Program-made: the position numbers and the translations under genes
The notes under the pieces: generated by a model
Told to the model about the DNA's origin: nothing
Database searches by the model: none
What the model saw: the letters and a program-made list of their open reading frames with translations, nothing else
Origin: Avena insularis
Lineage: Eukaryota; Streptophyta; Magnoliopsida; Poales; Poaceae
Reading direction: 5' to 3'
Length of the DNA: 64,000 bases
Assembly: GCA_023614405.1 (NCBI GenBank)
Contig: CM042688.1
Span: 73,084,253 to 73,148,252, forward strand
In this document: piece by piece, positions 1 to 12,671 of the stretch
Position numbering within the stretch: the first letter of the stretch is position 1
How the letters are laid out: each line of letters opens with the position of its first letter

Positions 1-3000
1 GCTGTGTTTCGAAATTCACTTCACACCTTGCCATAATCAGTTCAGTGGACCCACCAGGCAGTCAATGTATCGAGAACGAGTGAGTGTTGTTTGGAAAGAT
101 TCAACTTGTTGCTAAGAATATGCATGCCTCGAAATTTTCCCGTGTTTTTGAAACAACCAAAGAGACTATGACTCACAGTGTTTTGAAATTTTGGCTGTGT
201 TTCAAAATTAACTTCACACCTTGCGATAATCTATTTAGTGGACCCACTAGGCAGTCAATGTATCGAGACGAGTGAGAGTTGTTTGGCAAGATTCAACTTC
301 TTGTTAAGAGTACACATGCCTCGAAATTTGACCGTGTTTTGGATACAATCAAAGGGACCATGACTCATCGTGTTTTGAAATTTTGGCTGTGTTTCGAAAT
401 TAACTTCACACCTTGCGATAATATGTTCAGTTGACCCACCACCAGGGAGTCAATGTATCGAGATAAGTGAGAGTTTGGAAAGATTCAACTTCTTGCTAAG
501 AATATGCATGCCTAGAAATTTGACCGTGTTTTGAAAACAACTAAAGATACTAAGACTCATCGTGTTTTGATATTTTAGCTATGTTTCGAAATTAACTTCA
601 CACCTTGCCATAATCTGTTCAATGGACCTACCAGGTAGTCAATGTATCGAGAACGAGTGAGAGTTGTTTGGAAAGATTCAACTTCTTGCTAAGAATATGC
701 ATGCCTCGAAATTTGACCATGTTTTGGAAACAACCAAGGAGACTATGACTCACCGTGTTTTGAAATTTTGGCTGTGTTTCAAAATTAACTTCACACCTTG
801 TGATAATCTATTTAGTGGACCCACCAGGCAGTAAATGTATCAAGAACGAGTGAGAGTTTTTGGCAAGATTCAACTTCTTCCTAAGAATATGCATGCCTCA
901 AAATTTGACCGTGTTTTGGAAACAATCAAAGAGCCTATGACTCACCTGTTTTGAAATTTTGTCTATGTTTTGAAATTAACTTCACACCTTGCGATAATTT
1001 GTTCAGCAGACCCACCAGCAGGCCGCGGTTAATGTATCGAGAACGAGTGAGAGTTTGGAAAGATTCAACTTGGTGCTAAGAATATGCATGCCTAGAAAAT
1101 TGTCCGTGTTTTGAAAATAATCAAAGAGACTATGACTCACCGTGTTTTCAAATTTCTCCTGTTTTTCGAAATTAACTTCACCTCTTGCAAAAATCTGTTC
1201 AGTCGACCCACCACCAGGCAGTCAATGTATCCAGATGAGTGAGAGTTTGGAAAGATTCAACTTCTTGCTAAGAATATGCATGCCTAGAAATTTGACCGTG
1301 TTTTGAAAACAACCAAAGAGACTATGACTCACTGTGTTCTGAAATTTTGGCTATGTTTCGAAATTAACTTCACACCTTGCCATAAGCTATTCAGTGGACC
1401 CACCAGGCTATCAATGTATCGAGAATGAGTGAGAGTTGTTTGGCAAGATTCAACTTCTTGCTAAGAATATGCATGCCTTGAAATTTGACCGTGTTTTGGA
1501 AACAATCAAAGGGACTACGACTCACTGTGTTTTGAACTTTTGGCTGTGTTTCGAAATTAACTTCACACCTTGCGATAATATGTTCAGTGGACCCACCACC
1601 AGGGAGTCAATGTATCGAGATGAGTGAGAGTTTGGAAAGATTCAACTTCTTTTTAAGAATATGCATGCCTAGAAATTTAACAGTGTTTTGGAAACAACCA
1701 AAGAGACTATGACTCACCGTGTTTTGAAATTTTGGCTATGTTTCGAAATTAACTTCACACCTTGCGAAAATTTGTTCAGTGGATCCACCAGGTAGTCAAT
1801 GTATCGAGAACGAGTGAGAGGTTTTTGGCAAGATTCAACTTCTTGCTAAGAATATCCATGCCTCAAAATTTGACCGTGTTTTGGAAACAATCAAAGGGAC
1901 TATGACTCACCGTGTTTTGAAATTTTGGCTATGTTTTGAAATTAGCTTCACACCTTCCGATAATCTGTTCAATGGACCCAACACCAGGCTACAGTCAATG
2001 TATCGAGAACGAGTGAGAGTTTGGAAAGATTCAACTTGTTGCTAAGAATATGCATGCCTAGCAATTTGACCGTGTTTTGAAAATGATCAAAGACACTATG
2101 ACGAACCGTGTTTTGAAATTTTGCCCATGTTTCGAAATGAACTTCACACCTTGCGAAAATCTGTTCAGTGGACCCACCCCCAGGCAGTCAATGTATCGAG
2201 AGGAGTGAGAGTTTGGAAAGATTCAACTTCTTGCTAAGGATATGCATGCCTAGAAATTTCACCGTGTTTTGAAAACAACAAAACAGACTATGACTCACCA
2301 TGTTCTGAAATTTTGGCTGTGTTTCGAAATTAACTTCACACATTGCCATAATCTGTTTAGTGGACCCACCAGGCAGTCAATGTATCAAGAACGAGTGAGA
2401 GTGGTTTGGCAAGATTCAACTTGTTGCTAAGAATATGCATGGCTCGAAATTTGACCATGTTTTGGAAACAACCAAAGTGACTATGACTCACCGTGTTTTG
2501 AAATTTTGGCTGTGTTTCGAAATTAACTTCACACCTTGCAATAATCTATTCAGTGGACCCACTAGGCATTCAATGTATTGAGAACGAGTGAGAGTTGTTT
2601 GGCAAGATTCAACTTCTTTCTAAGAATATGCATGCCTCGAAATTTATCTGTGTTTTGGAAACAATGGAAGAGACTATGACTCATTGTGTTTTGAAATTTT
2701 GGTTGTGTTACGAAATCAACTTCACACCTTGCAATAATCTGTTCAGTGGACTAGCCACCATGCCACAGTCAATGTATCGAGAATGAGTGAGAGTTTGGAA
2801 AGATTCAACTTGTTGCTAAGAATATGCAAGCCTAGAAATTTGACCGTGTTTTGAAAATAATCAAAGAGACTATGACTCACCGTGTTTTGAAAATTTTCCC
2901 GTGTTTCGAAATTAACTTCACCTCTTGCGAAAATCTGTTCAGTGGACCCACCACTAGGCAGTTAATATATCTAGATGAGTGAGAGTTTGGAAACATTCAA

Positions 3001-6000
3001 CTTCTTGCTAAGAATATGCATGCCTAGAAATTTGACCGTGATTTGAATATAACCAAAGAGACTATGACTCACTGTGTTCTGAAATTTTAGGTGTGTTTCG
3101 AAATTAACTTCACACCTTGCCATAAGCTATTCAGTGGACCCACCAGGCTATCAATGTATCGAGAACGAGTGAGAGTTGCTTGGCAAGATTCAACTTCTTG
3201 CTAAGAATATGCATGCCTCGAAATTTGATCGTGTTTTGGAAACAGTCAAATGGACTATGACTCACCGTGTTTTGAAATTTTGGCTGTGTTTCGAAATTAA
3301 CTTCACACCTTGCGATAATCTGTTTAGTGGACCCACCACCAGCCAGTCAATGTATCGAGATGAGTGAGAGTTTGGAAAGATTCAACTTCTTGCTAGGAAT
3401 ATGCATGCCTAGAAATTAAAATTGTGTTTTGGAAACAACCAAAGAGACTATGACTCACCATGTTTTGAAATTTTGGCTATGTTTTGAAATTAACTTCACA
3501 CCTTGCGATAATTTGTTCAGTGGACCCACCAGGTAGTCAATGTATCGAGAACGAGTGAGAGTTGTTTGGCAAGATTCAGCTTCTTGCTAAGAATATGCAT
3601 GCCTTGAAATTTGACCGTGTTTTGGAAACAATCAAAGGGACTATGACTCACCATGTTTTGAAATTTTGGCCAAGTTTCAAAATTAACTTCACACCTTCCG
3701 ATAATCAGTTCAATGGACCCACCACCAGGCCACAGTCAATGTATCGAGAATGAGTGAGAGTTTTGAAAGATTCAACTTATTGCTAAGAATATGCATGCCT
3801 AGAAATTTGACCGTGTTTTGAAAATGATCAAAGACACTATGACTCACCGTGTTTTGAAATTTTGACCGTGTTTCGAAATGAACTTCACACCTTGCGAAAA
3901 TCTGTTCAGTGGACCCACCACCAGGCAGTCAATGTATCGAGAGGAGTGAGAGTTTGGGAAGATTCAACTTCTTGCTAAGAATATGCATTCCTAGAAATTT
4001 GACCATGTTTTGAAAACAACCAAACAGACTATGACTCACCGTGTTCTGAAATTTTGCCTGTGTTTCAAAATTAACTTCAAACCTTGCCATAATATGTTTA
4101 GTGGACCCACCAGGCAATCAATGTATCGAGAACAAATGAGAGTTGTGTGGCAAAATTCAACTTCTTGCTAAGAATATGCATGCCTAGAAATTTGACCGTG
4201 TTTTGAAAAGAACCAAAGAAACTATGACTCACCGTGTTCTGAAATTCTGGCTATGTTTCGAAATTAAGTTCACACCTTGCGATAATTTGTTCAGTGGACC
4301 CACCAGGTAGTCAATGTATCGAGAACGAGTGAGAGTTGTTTGGCAGGATTCAACTTCTTGCTAAGAATATGCATGCCTTGAAATTTGACCATGTTTTGGA
4401 AACAATCAAAGGGACTATGAGTCATCGTGTCTTGAAATTTTGGCTATGTTTCGAAATTAAGTTCGCACCTTGTGATAATCTGTTCAATGGACCCACCACC
4501 AGGCGACAGTCAATGTATCAAGAACGAGTGAGAGTTTTGAAAGATTCAACTTGTTGCTAAGAATATGCATGCCTAGAAATTTGACCGTGTTTTGAAAATG
4601 ATCAAAGACACTATGACTCACCATGTTTTGAAATCTTTCTCGTGTTTCGAAATGAACTTCACACCTTGCAAAAGTCTGTTCAGTGGACCCACCACCAGGC
4701 AGTCAATGTATCGAGAGGAGTGAGAGTTTGGAAAGATTCAACTTCTTGCTAAGAATATGCATTCCTAGAAATTTGACCGTGTTTTGAAAACAACCAAATA
4801 GACTATGACTCACCATGTTCTGAAATTTTGGCTGTGTTTCGAAACTAACTTCACACCTTGCCATAATCTGTTCAGTGGACCCACCAGGCAGTCAATGTAT
4901 CGAGAACGAATGGGAGTTGTTTGGCAAAATTCAACTTCTTGCTAAGAATATGCATATCTAGAAACTTGACCATGTTTTGAAAAGAACCAAAGAAACTATG
5001 ACTCACCATGTTCTGAAATTTTGGCTGTGTTTCGAAATTAAGTTCACACCTTGCCATAATCTGTTCAGTGGATCCGCCAGGCAGTCAATGTATCGAGAAC
5101 AAGTGAGAGTTGTTTGGCAAGATTCAACTTCTTGCTAAGAATATGCATGCCTCGAAATTTGACCGTGTTTTGGAAACAACCAAAGAGACTATGATTCATC
5201 ATGTTGTGAAATTTTGGCTGTGTTTCAAAATTAACTTCACACCTTGCAATAATCTATTCAGTGGACCCACCAGGCAATCAATGTATTGAGATCGAGTGAG
5301 AGTTTTTTGGCAAGATTAAACTTCTTGCTAAGAATATGGATGCCTCTAAATTTGACCGTGTTTTGGAAACAATCGAAGAGACTATGACTCACCGTGTTTT
5401 GAAATTTTGGCTGTGTTTCGAAATTAGCTTCACACCTTGCAATAATCTATTCAGTGGACCGACCACCACGCCACAGTCAATGTATCGAGAACGAGTGAGA
5501 GTTTGGAGAGATTCAAATTGTTGCTAAGAATATGCATGCCTGGAAATTTTACCATGTTTTGAAAATAATCAAAGAGACTATGACTCACCGTGTTTTGAAA
5601 TTTAGCCCATGTTTTGAAATTAACTTCACACCTTGCAAAAATCTATTCAGTGGACCCACCACCAGGTAGTCAATGTATCGAGACGAGTGAGTGTTTGGAA
5701 AGATTCAACTTCTTGCTAGGAATATGCATGCCTAGAAATTTGACCGTGTTTTGAAAACAACAAAAGAGACTATGACTCACGTGTTCTGAAATTTTGGCTG
5801 TGTTTTGAAATTCACTTCACACCTTGCCATAATCTGTTTAGTGGACCCATCAGGCAGTCAATGTATCGAGAACGAGTGAGAGTTGTTTGGCAAGATTCAA
5901 CTTCTTGCTAAGAATATGCATGCCTCGAAATTTTCCCGTGTTTTTGAAACAACCAAAGAGACTATGACTCACCATGTTTTGAAATTTTGGCTATGTTTCG

Positions 6001-7900
6001 AAATTAACTTCGCACCTTGCGATAATCTGTTTAGTGGACACACCAGGCAGTCAATGTATCGAGAACGTGTGAGAGTTGTTTGGCAAGATTCAACTTCTTG
6101 CTAAGAATATGCATGCCTCGAAATTTGATCGTGTTTTGGAAACAATCAAAGAGACTATGACTCACTGTGTTTTGAAATTTTGGCTGTGTTTCGAAATTAC
6201 CTTCACACCTTGCGATAATCTGTTCAGTGGACCCACCACCAGGACGCAGTCAATGTTATGATAACGAGTGAGAGTTTGGAAATATTTAACTTCTTGCTAA
6301 ATTTTATGCATGCCTAGAAATTTTGACCGTGTTTTGAAAACAATCAGAGAGACTATGACTCACCATGTTTTGAAATTTTGCCTGTGTTTCAAAATTAACT
6401 TTACACCTTGCGAAAATCTATTCAATGGACCCACTACTAGGAAGTCAATGTATCGAGATGACTGACAGTTTGGAAAGACTCAACTTCTTGCTAAGAATAT
6501 GCAGGCATAGAAATTTGAACGTCTTTTGAATACAACCAAAGAGACTATGACTCACCGTGTTTCGAAATTTTGGATATGTTTTGAAATTAACTTCACACCT
6601 GGAGATAATTTGTTCAGTGGACCCACCTTGTAGTCAATGTATCAAGAACGAGTGAGAGTTGTTTGGCAAGATTCAACTTCATGCTAAGAATACGCATGCC
6701 TCGAAATTTGACCGTGTTTTGGAAACAATCATAGGGACTATGACTCATCGTGTTTTGAAATTTTGGATGGGTTTTGAAATTAACTTCACACCTTGCGATA
6801 ATCTGTTCAATGGACCCACCACCAGGCTGCTGTGAATGTATCGAGATCGAGTGAGAGTTTGGAAAGATTCAACTTCTTGATAAGAATATGCATGCCTAGA
6901 AATTTGACCGTGTTTTGAAAATAATCAAAGAGACTATGACTCACCGTGTTTTGAAATTTTGCCCGTATTTCGAAATTAACTTCACACCTTGCGAAAATCT
7001 ATTAAGTGGACCCACCACCAGGCAGTCAATGTATCGAGAGGAGTGAGAGTTTGGAAAGATTAAACTTGCTAAGAATATGCATGCCTAGAAATTTGACTGT
7101 GTTTTGAAAACAACCAAACAATCTATGACTCACCGTTTTCTGAAATTTTTGCCGTGTTTCAAAATTAACTTCACACCTTGCCATAATCTGTTCAGTGGAC
7201 CCATCAGGAAGTCAATGTATTGAGAACGAGTGAGAGTTGTTTGGAAAAATTCAACTTCTTGCTAAGAATATGCATGCCTAGAAATTTGACCGCGTTTTGA
7301 AAACCACCAAAGAGACTATGACTCATCGTGTTCTGAAATTTTGGTTGTGTTTCGAAATTAACTTCACACCTTGCCTTAATTTGTTCAGTGGAGCCACCAG
7401 GAAGTCAATGTATCGAGAACGAGTGAGAGTTGTTTGGCAAGATTCAACTTCTTACTAAGAATATGCATGCCTCAAAATTTGACAGTGTTTTGGAAACAAC
7501 CAAAGAGACTATGACTCACCGTGTTTTGAAATTTTGGCTGTGTTTCGAAATTAGCTTCACACCCTGCAATAATCTATTTAGTGGACCCACCAGGCAATCA
7601 ATGTATTGAGAACGAGTGAGAGTTGTTTGGCAAGATTCAACTTCTTGCTAAGAATATGCATGCCTCGAAATTTGACCGTGTTTTGGAAACAGTCAAAGAG
7701 ACTATGACTCACCGTGTTTTGAAATTTTGGCTGTGTTTTGAAATTAACTTCACACCTTGCGATAATCTGTTCAGTGGACTGACCACCAGGCCACTGTCAA
7801 TGTATCGAGAACGAGTGAGAGTTTGGAAAGATTCAACTTGTTGCTAAGAATATGCATGCCTAGAAATGTTACCGTGTTTTGAAAATAATCAAAGGGACTA
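1..7900. repeat. 193-bp tandem satellite array (left-truncated)
   Basis: A head-to-tail array of monomers of about 193 bp, roughly 41 copies. Landmarks such as 'aagaatatgcatgcc', 'gactatgactcacc', 'ttcacaccttgc' and 'gtcaatgtatcgaga' recur at that spacing, for example at offsets of 386 bp (2 units) and 1159 bp (6 units). Monomers differ by scattered substitutions and by small indels at the 'caccaccagg' and 'gagagttgtttgg' junctions, giving several subtypes. Each monomer holds two related blocks of the form GAAATTT..C.GTGTTT.GAAA, so it may have arisen by internal doubling. Short open frames of 61-74 codons are by-products of the repeat. The array continues left of the window and stops abruptly at 7900, where an LTR-like sequence starts. 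I cannot name the family; it may be subtelomeric or pericentromeric. Confidence 0.95.
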
Positions 7901-8098
7901 TGTGACATGGGTATACCCTATAGGTACTCGAGTTTGGCATATATGGTCCAGCTACAGCAGAAGCCCACGATGTTGTCAAGGCCCAATACAGAATTCGGGT
8001 GACCCACAGACTCTCCGATTGCTTGCAACGCAAGAAGAATCTTAAGATAGAAAGTTCAAAAGGGCAGACCCTCATCTATAACCGACTCGACCTGCTAC
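7901..8098 (+). mobile_element. LTR-retrotransposon fragment (LTR end)
   Basis: Starts with TGTGACATGGGTATACCC exactly where the satellite breaks off and ends near 'aaccgactcgacctgctacc'. This beginning and ending resemble LTRs of grass gypsy/copia elements. No internal domain or second LTR is present, so this is a truncated or solo remnant. Recognition is by general resemblance, not by search. Confidence 0.4.
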
Positions 8099-11000
8099 CT
8101 GATGTCTACGCACTTCTATTCTTGCAGACAGTTGTTGGGCCTCCAAGTGCAGAGGTTTTTAGAACAGCAGCAAGTTTCCCTTAAGTGTATTACCCAAGGT
8201 TTATCGAACTCAGGGAGGAAGTGGTCAAAGGTATCCCCTCTTAAGCAACCCTGCAATCAAGATACAAGAAGTCTCTTGTGTCCCCAACACACCCAATACA
8301 CTTGTCAAGTGTATAGGTGCACTAGTTCGGCGAAGAGATAGTGAAATACAAGTGGTATAGATAATTATAAGTGGTAACAGTGATAGAAAATAGCTTGATG
8401 GCGTGGAAAAGACTAAAGTAAAACTGAAATAAAGATGGAAGCAAGCAAACATGTAATAGATCTAATAGCAAACAGTGTTTAAGTGCTTAGAAACAAGGCC
8501 TAGGGATCATACTTTCGCTAGTGAACACTCTCATATAAATATCTTTTCTTCATAGTACTACTCTGAACTACTCTCTAGTTGGACACTCTAATCCATGGTA
8601 GGGCTATAACAGCACTCCTCAAAGTTCGCTTTTCGCATCTAGATAACCCCACACTGTCACCTTGAGCACTAGATGGTTCAAACAAACACCACAATTTCAT
8701 TGAGACATCCAACTCCAAATATAACTCATAACAAGTATTTGTAATCTCTAGCCTAAGTGCCACCATGGTGTGCACGCTGTCACTTTCACACACATGGGGA
8801 GAGAAGAGATTTATTAAAGCACTTGAGTAGCAAGCTAGATCTATAGATTACAAGGTCATGATCACAATATGATCATGCATAGAGAGAGATGAACACATAG
8901 CTACCGGTAGAACCCTTAGCCTCGAGAGAGAACTACTCCCTCCTTATCATGGGAATCAGGAATGGTGATGGAGATGGTGGTGGAGATTGATGGAGATGGC
9001 TCCGGGGCACTTCCCCGTCCCGGCAGGGTGCCGAAACAGAGACTTTCTGTCCCCCGATTCTCCCCTTCGGTGGCGGCGGCGCTGTGGAACTTTTCGTAGC
9101 TGGAGGCTTGACGATTTAGGGTTTTTGCATCGGGGGAGATATATAGGCGAAAGAGGCAAGGTCGATGGGCGGCCAGGGGACCCACACCACCTGGTGGCGC
9201 GGCCAGGGCTAGCCCGCGCCACCACATGGTGTGGCTGCCCTGTGGCCCTCTCCGTCTCGTCTTCTGGCTCCATGAGTCTTCCGGTAAAATATCGACTTTG
9301 GCTTTTGTCCGGTCCAATTCCGAGAATATTCATTTTCTGACTTTCCTGGAACCAAAAACAGCAGAAAACAAGCAACTGGCACTATGGCATCTTGTTAATA
9401 GGTTAGTCCAAGAAATCATATGAAAAGTACTCCAAAGTGTGGACAAAACACAAGAAAGTAGATAAAACCAAGCATGGAACAACAAAAATTATATATACAT
9501 TTGCAATGTATCAACATCCCCAAGCTTAACTCCTGCTCGTCCTCGAGTAGGTAAGTGATAAAAAGAAAGAATAATTTTTGACGTGACATGCACCATCATA
9601 AACTTGATCAAAGTATTTTTAAAACATTGATAGCTGGGATCATAGTACTTCAACATAGCATGAAAGATAAAATTCTAACAATAAGGCAATGCAACTATGT
9701 TGCAACATGAAAAGGCACAAACAAAAGATTCATGAATAACAATGCTTTCAAGACGTTTGTTTGTTTCACATAAAGAAAACATAGCATAGTGGCATTCAGC
9801 TTGTCCCTCATAGAGTAGCAAACATAAATGCATAGGACACCTTCAAAGTTCATAAGAGTGACTAGATACAAATAGTTTAAAACAAGCAATATCAAAGCTA
9901 TGCATCAATCGACAAGTCTTGGGACAATGCACATAGAACTAAGAATGGCCACTATGCTCTCAAAGTGGGTGCATAAAGATAGAAGGTGGAGACTCAACAT
10001 AAAAGTAAAAGAAAAGCCTTCATAGAAGGAAGTAGGGATTCAAGTCTCATAAAGAGCTTCCAAAAATTATGGTACTTAATAGCTTTCAGCTCTCATTGCC
10101 CCTATCATAAGCATCTTAAAGTGATTAAGGTTAGAGTGAACAAACTATGGTGTACATGCTTGATGAAGTATAAGTTGGAAATCTCATGTCCCTTGAATAC
10201 GAGGGTCGCTCCTCATGCTACTCAAGTTTAGTCACCGGTAAGTTCTTGTCATCGTAAGTACATGTGTATCATAGAGAACCGCCAACGGGGTACCCCTTGC
10301 CTGATGATATGGAAGAATCCCCATATCAAAATGACAAGGCAAGAAGACAACGAGCATCTCAGCAATCTTCTTATTTACCATGGGAATATGGTGCTTTTTT
10401 TTCTCTCTTTCCTCTTTTCATAATATCTTTTTTTTCTTTTTCTCCTTTTTCTCAATATAGGACTCTTTTTTTATAAGAAGAATGCTTCATAGACATCTCA
10501 TTATGGTTACGCTGCAGGTTTCCACCATGTCATCATGGATTAGACCAGTGGCCCAGACGTTTCTCTAACACATATACATAACTCCATGGACTTACAAGCT
10601 CCCCTTTCATTTCACACCGATGACATCCATAGACAAAAGAGCATGATATCAACTAGGTACAAAGTACCCTTGCAATGTTGAAAGCGTTCCCCATGACAGC
10701 ATGGTTCTGCTAATCCCCAACAAATAAATGCAAGCATATATAACATAGACGACACAATGGTTCAAGTTTATTAAGGGCAAGAAAAGTAAAGTGTGCCATC
10801 AAGTTCGTGAGAGCTTTAATCACTAGTTTTCTCATAACAAGTTTAATTCGGAAGATAAAAAAAAGCATGAATATACTTGGAATAGCATAAGCTAGTGGGT
10901 AGGTATGGTGGACTCTTTGGAATAACTTGGTTTAGGGAGTTCGATGCATGAGTGGAACTCATACTTGGTTGTGGAGGCTAGCAAAAGACTGGGAGCGGCA

Positions 11001-11614
11001 AACTAAGAGAGCAATAATGGCCATAATCATGCAGAGCGACAAAACATCATTGATCAAAGCATAAAGTGATACTACAAGTTGAAAACTAAAGGATCATAAA
11101 GGCTTATGGTGACTTTGGATAGTCATAACATCTTGTGAGGATGCGCCAAGTTAACCCAAATAAAGCATCAAAGGAGAATACCACTATACTATGCTTTAAT
11201 ATGCTAAAACAATGCATGATTCATCCAAGGCACATTACGAAATCTCAATTATTTATAACAAGTCATGCTACAACAAAGAATACTAAGCCTAAAGCCAAAA
11301 CAATATCAAGCATGGCATGAAAAAGCATAGGCCACAGTCAAAAACAAGCTCTCTTTACCACTTAAGCATGAACTTTCCTACTCTTTTCCAATCCAAACCA
11401 AACTATTTGAAAACCAATGTATGAAAGAGGGGGTCCAACCAATTTATTCAGCAAACTAAGAAAACCAAGCAAACGAAAACCAAAAACAAAAACAGAAAAG
11501 AAGACGCTCCAAGAACAACACAACTGTGCATGAAACAATAAAAATGAAGTGTTTGGAAGAAACCTAGGATTTTTATTGATGAAGAAGGGGATGCCTTGGG
11601 CATCCCCAAGCTTT
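8099..11614. mobile_element. Left part of non-coding pooid interspersed repeat
   Basis: This stretch has no credible gene. It contains phrases I recognise from a very abundant non-coding repeat of pooid grass genomes: 'ttgggcctccaagtgcagag' near 8137, 'ggtgcactagttcggcgaag' near 8317, 'cttccccgtcccggcagggt' near 9010, and 'catccccaagctt' at 9513 and 11601. The CACTA element at 11615 interrupts it, and it resumes at 23520 with the same 'catccccaagctt' motif. ORFs near 8916-9375 on both strands reflect a GC-rich block and resemble no protein. The element class is unresolved. Confidence 0.6.
11612..11614. repeat. Target-site duplication TTT (left)
   Basis: TTT lies immediately before CACTA at 11615. 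The same TTT follows the right terminus at 23517-23519. A 3-bp duplication is the hallmark of CACTA insertion. Confidence 0.8.
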
Positions 11615-11636
11615 CACTACTAGGAAAACGATTATA
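11615..11636 (+). repeat. CACTA left terminal inverted repeat
   Basis: CACTACTAGGAAAACGATTAT pairs with the reverse complement of the right end with few mismatches. Confidence 0.9.
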
Positions 11637-11648
11637 GGTAGATTTTAA

Positions 11649-12010
11649 TTCTGTGGCGCATATATGAAAAATGCTCCACTAAAATTAATTATGTGGCACA
11701 TGTAGCAAATGCTCCACAGAATTCCTGCAATTTTGTGGCGCATATATCTATATGTGCCACAGAAAGTGAGAATTCTGTGGTGCATATAGCCATATGCCTA
11801 CAGAATTCTAATAAACCCATCTCTGACCCCAAAGATATGGGCAGGCAGAATGCATGGCACATATGGATATATGCGCCACAGAATGTCAAAATTCTATGGC
11901 GCATATAGCTACATGCGCCACATAATTCTTACTTTCTGTGGCGCATGTAGCTATATGCGCCATAGAATTTTGACATTCTGTGGAGCATTTGCCATATGCG
12001 CCACAAAATG
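11649..12010. repeat. CACTA left subterminal palindromic repeats
   Basis: About six imperfect palindromes of roughly 30-40 bp are built from 'ctgtggcgcatat' and 'atatgcgccacaga' arms, separated by 'aattctg'-type spacers. In the En/Spm family such subterminal repeats bind the TNPA-like accessory protein. Here that role is inferred from position and form. Confidence 0.85.
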
Positions 12011-12490
12011 TGCGAAACAGATCTAAAAAAGGTGGCAGCCACCCTTTCCCTTCTTCCCACCACCTCCAACTAGCTCGGCCCCCTCCTCCCTCCCACTCCA
12101 TTTTGCTCATACTCACCTGCATTGTTGATAGCTAGACCTACTTTGGTTCATGAGGGTAAGCTACTCCTACTTATAAAGGTACTCATACTTTCCTCCTCCA
12201 CAAATCCCACCCCCTCTTGCTACACTATGCATATGGGGTTGGTGTAGATTTGGTTTGTAGATTTGTGAGGCGTGTGTGCATGGGTACTTGTGTGATGCAT
12301 GTTTTGTGTGGCAGCAGGCCTCGGCCTTGGTGTGTATGGATGTTTTGTAGGTGAAGATGGTCCGCGGGCGGTGTGCGATGGCGAGACGATGTTCCTTCGC
12401 TTTGTGTTGTGCTTGAATACATGTTTGCTTGTGGAGGGAGCTTGTGTTCTGCTTGAATGCATGTTGCCGGCGCCGGGTGCATGGGGGTTT

Positions 12491-12575
12491 GCCGAAATGT
12501 TGATTCACGTCCATTTCGGCAAATTTCTGCACTAGCCATACGTCCTATTTTTAGGATAGGTCATGCCGAAATTTC
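12491..12575 (+). promoter_or_regulatory. Foldback motif upstream of CACTA gene 1
   Basis: Contains a 10-bp inverted repeat TGCCGAAATG/CATTTCGGCA around 12490-12521, and ends with 'ggtcatgccgaaattt' at 12559-12574. A related 'gaaatgttgatt...tccatttcgg...ggtcatgccgaa' arrangement lies upstream of gene 2 at 18471-18658. A probable 3' splice site ('ttcacgcgcag') follows just before the gene 1 start, so this may be 5' UTR or intron sequence. The regulatory role is inferred from the duplication in front of both genes. Confidence 0.45.
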
Positions 12576-12671
12576 CCAGCGATCATGCATGCATGTATGT
12601 GTGCGCGTCGTGTGTGTGCATGGTTCTAACATACTCTCTTTAATTTGGTCTATGTTCACGCGCAGGCGACC

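Noticed and set aside
84..7847. Repeated 61-74 aa ORFs in the 193-bp satellite
   Set aside because: Same frame recurring in each monomer, often with non-ATG starts and many broken copies; no sign of coding selection.
8916..9375. Overlapping ORFs of 117-139 codons on both strands
   Set aside because: GC-rich part of a non-coding interspersed repeat; no recognisable protein.
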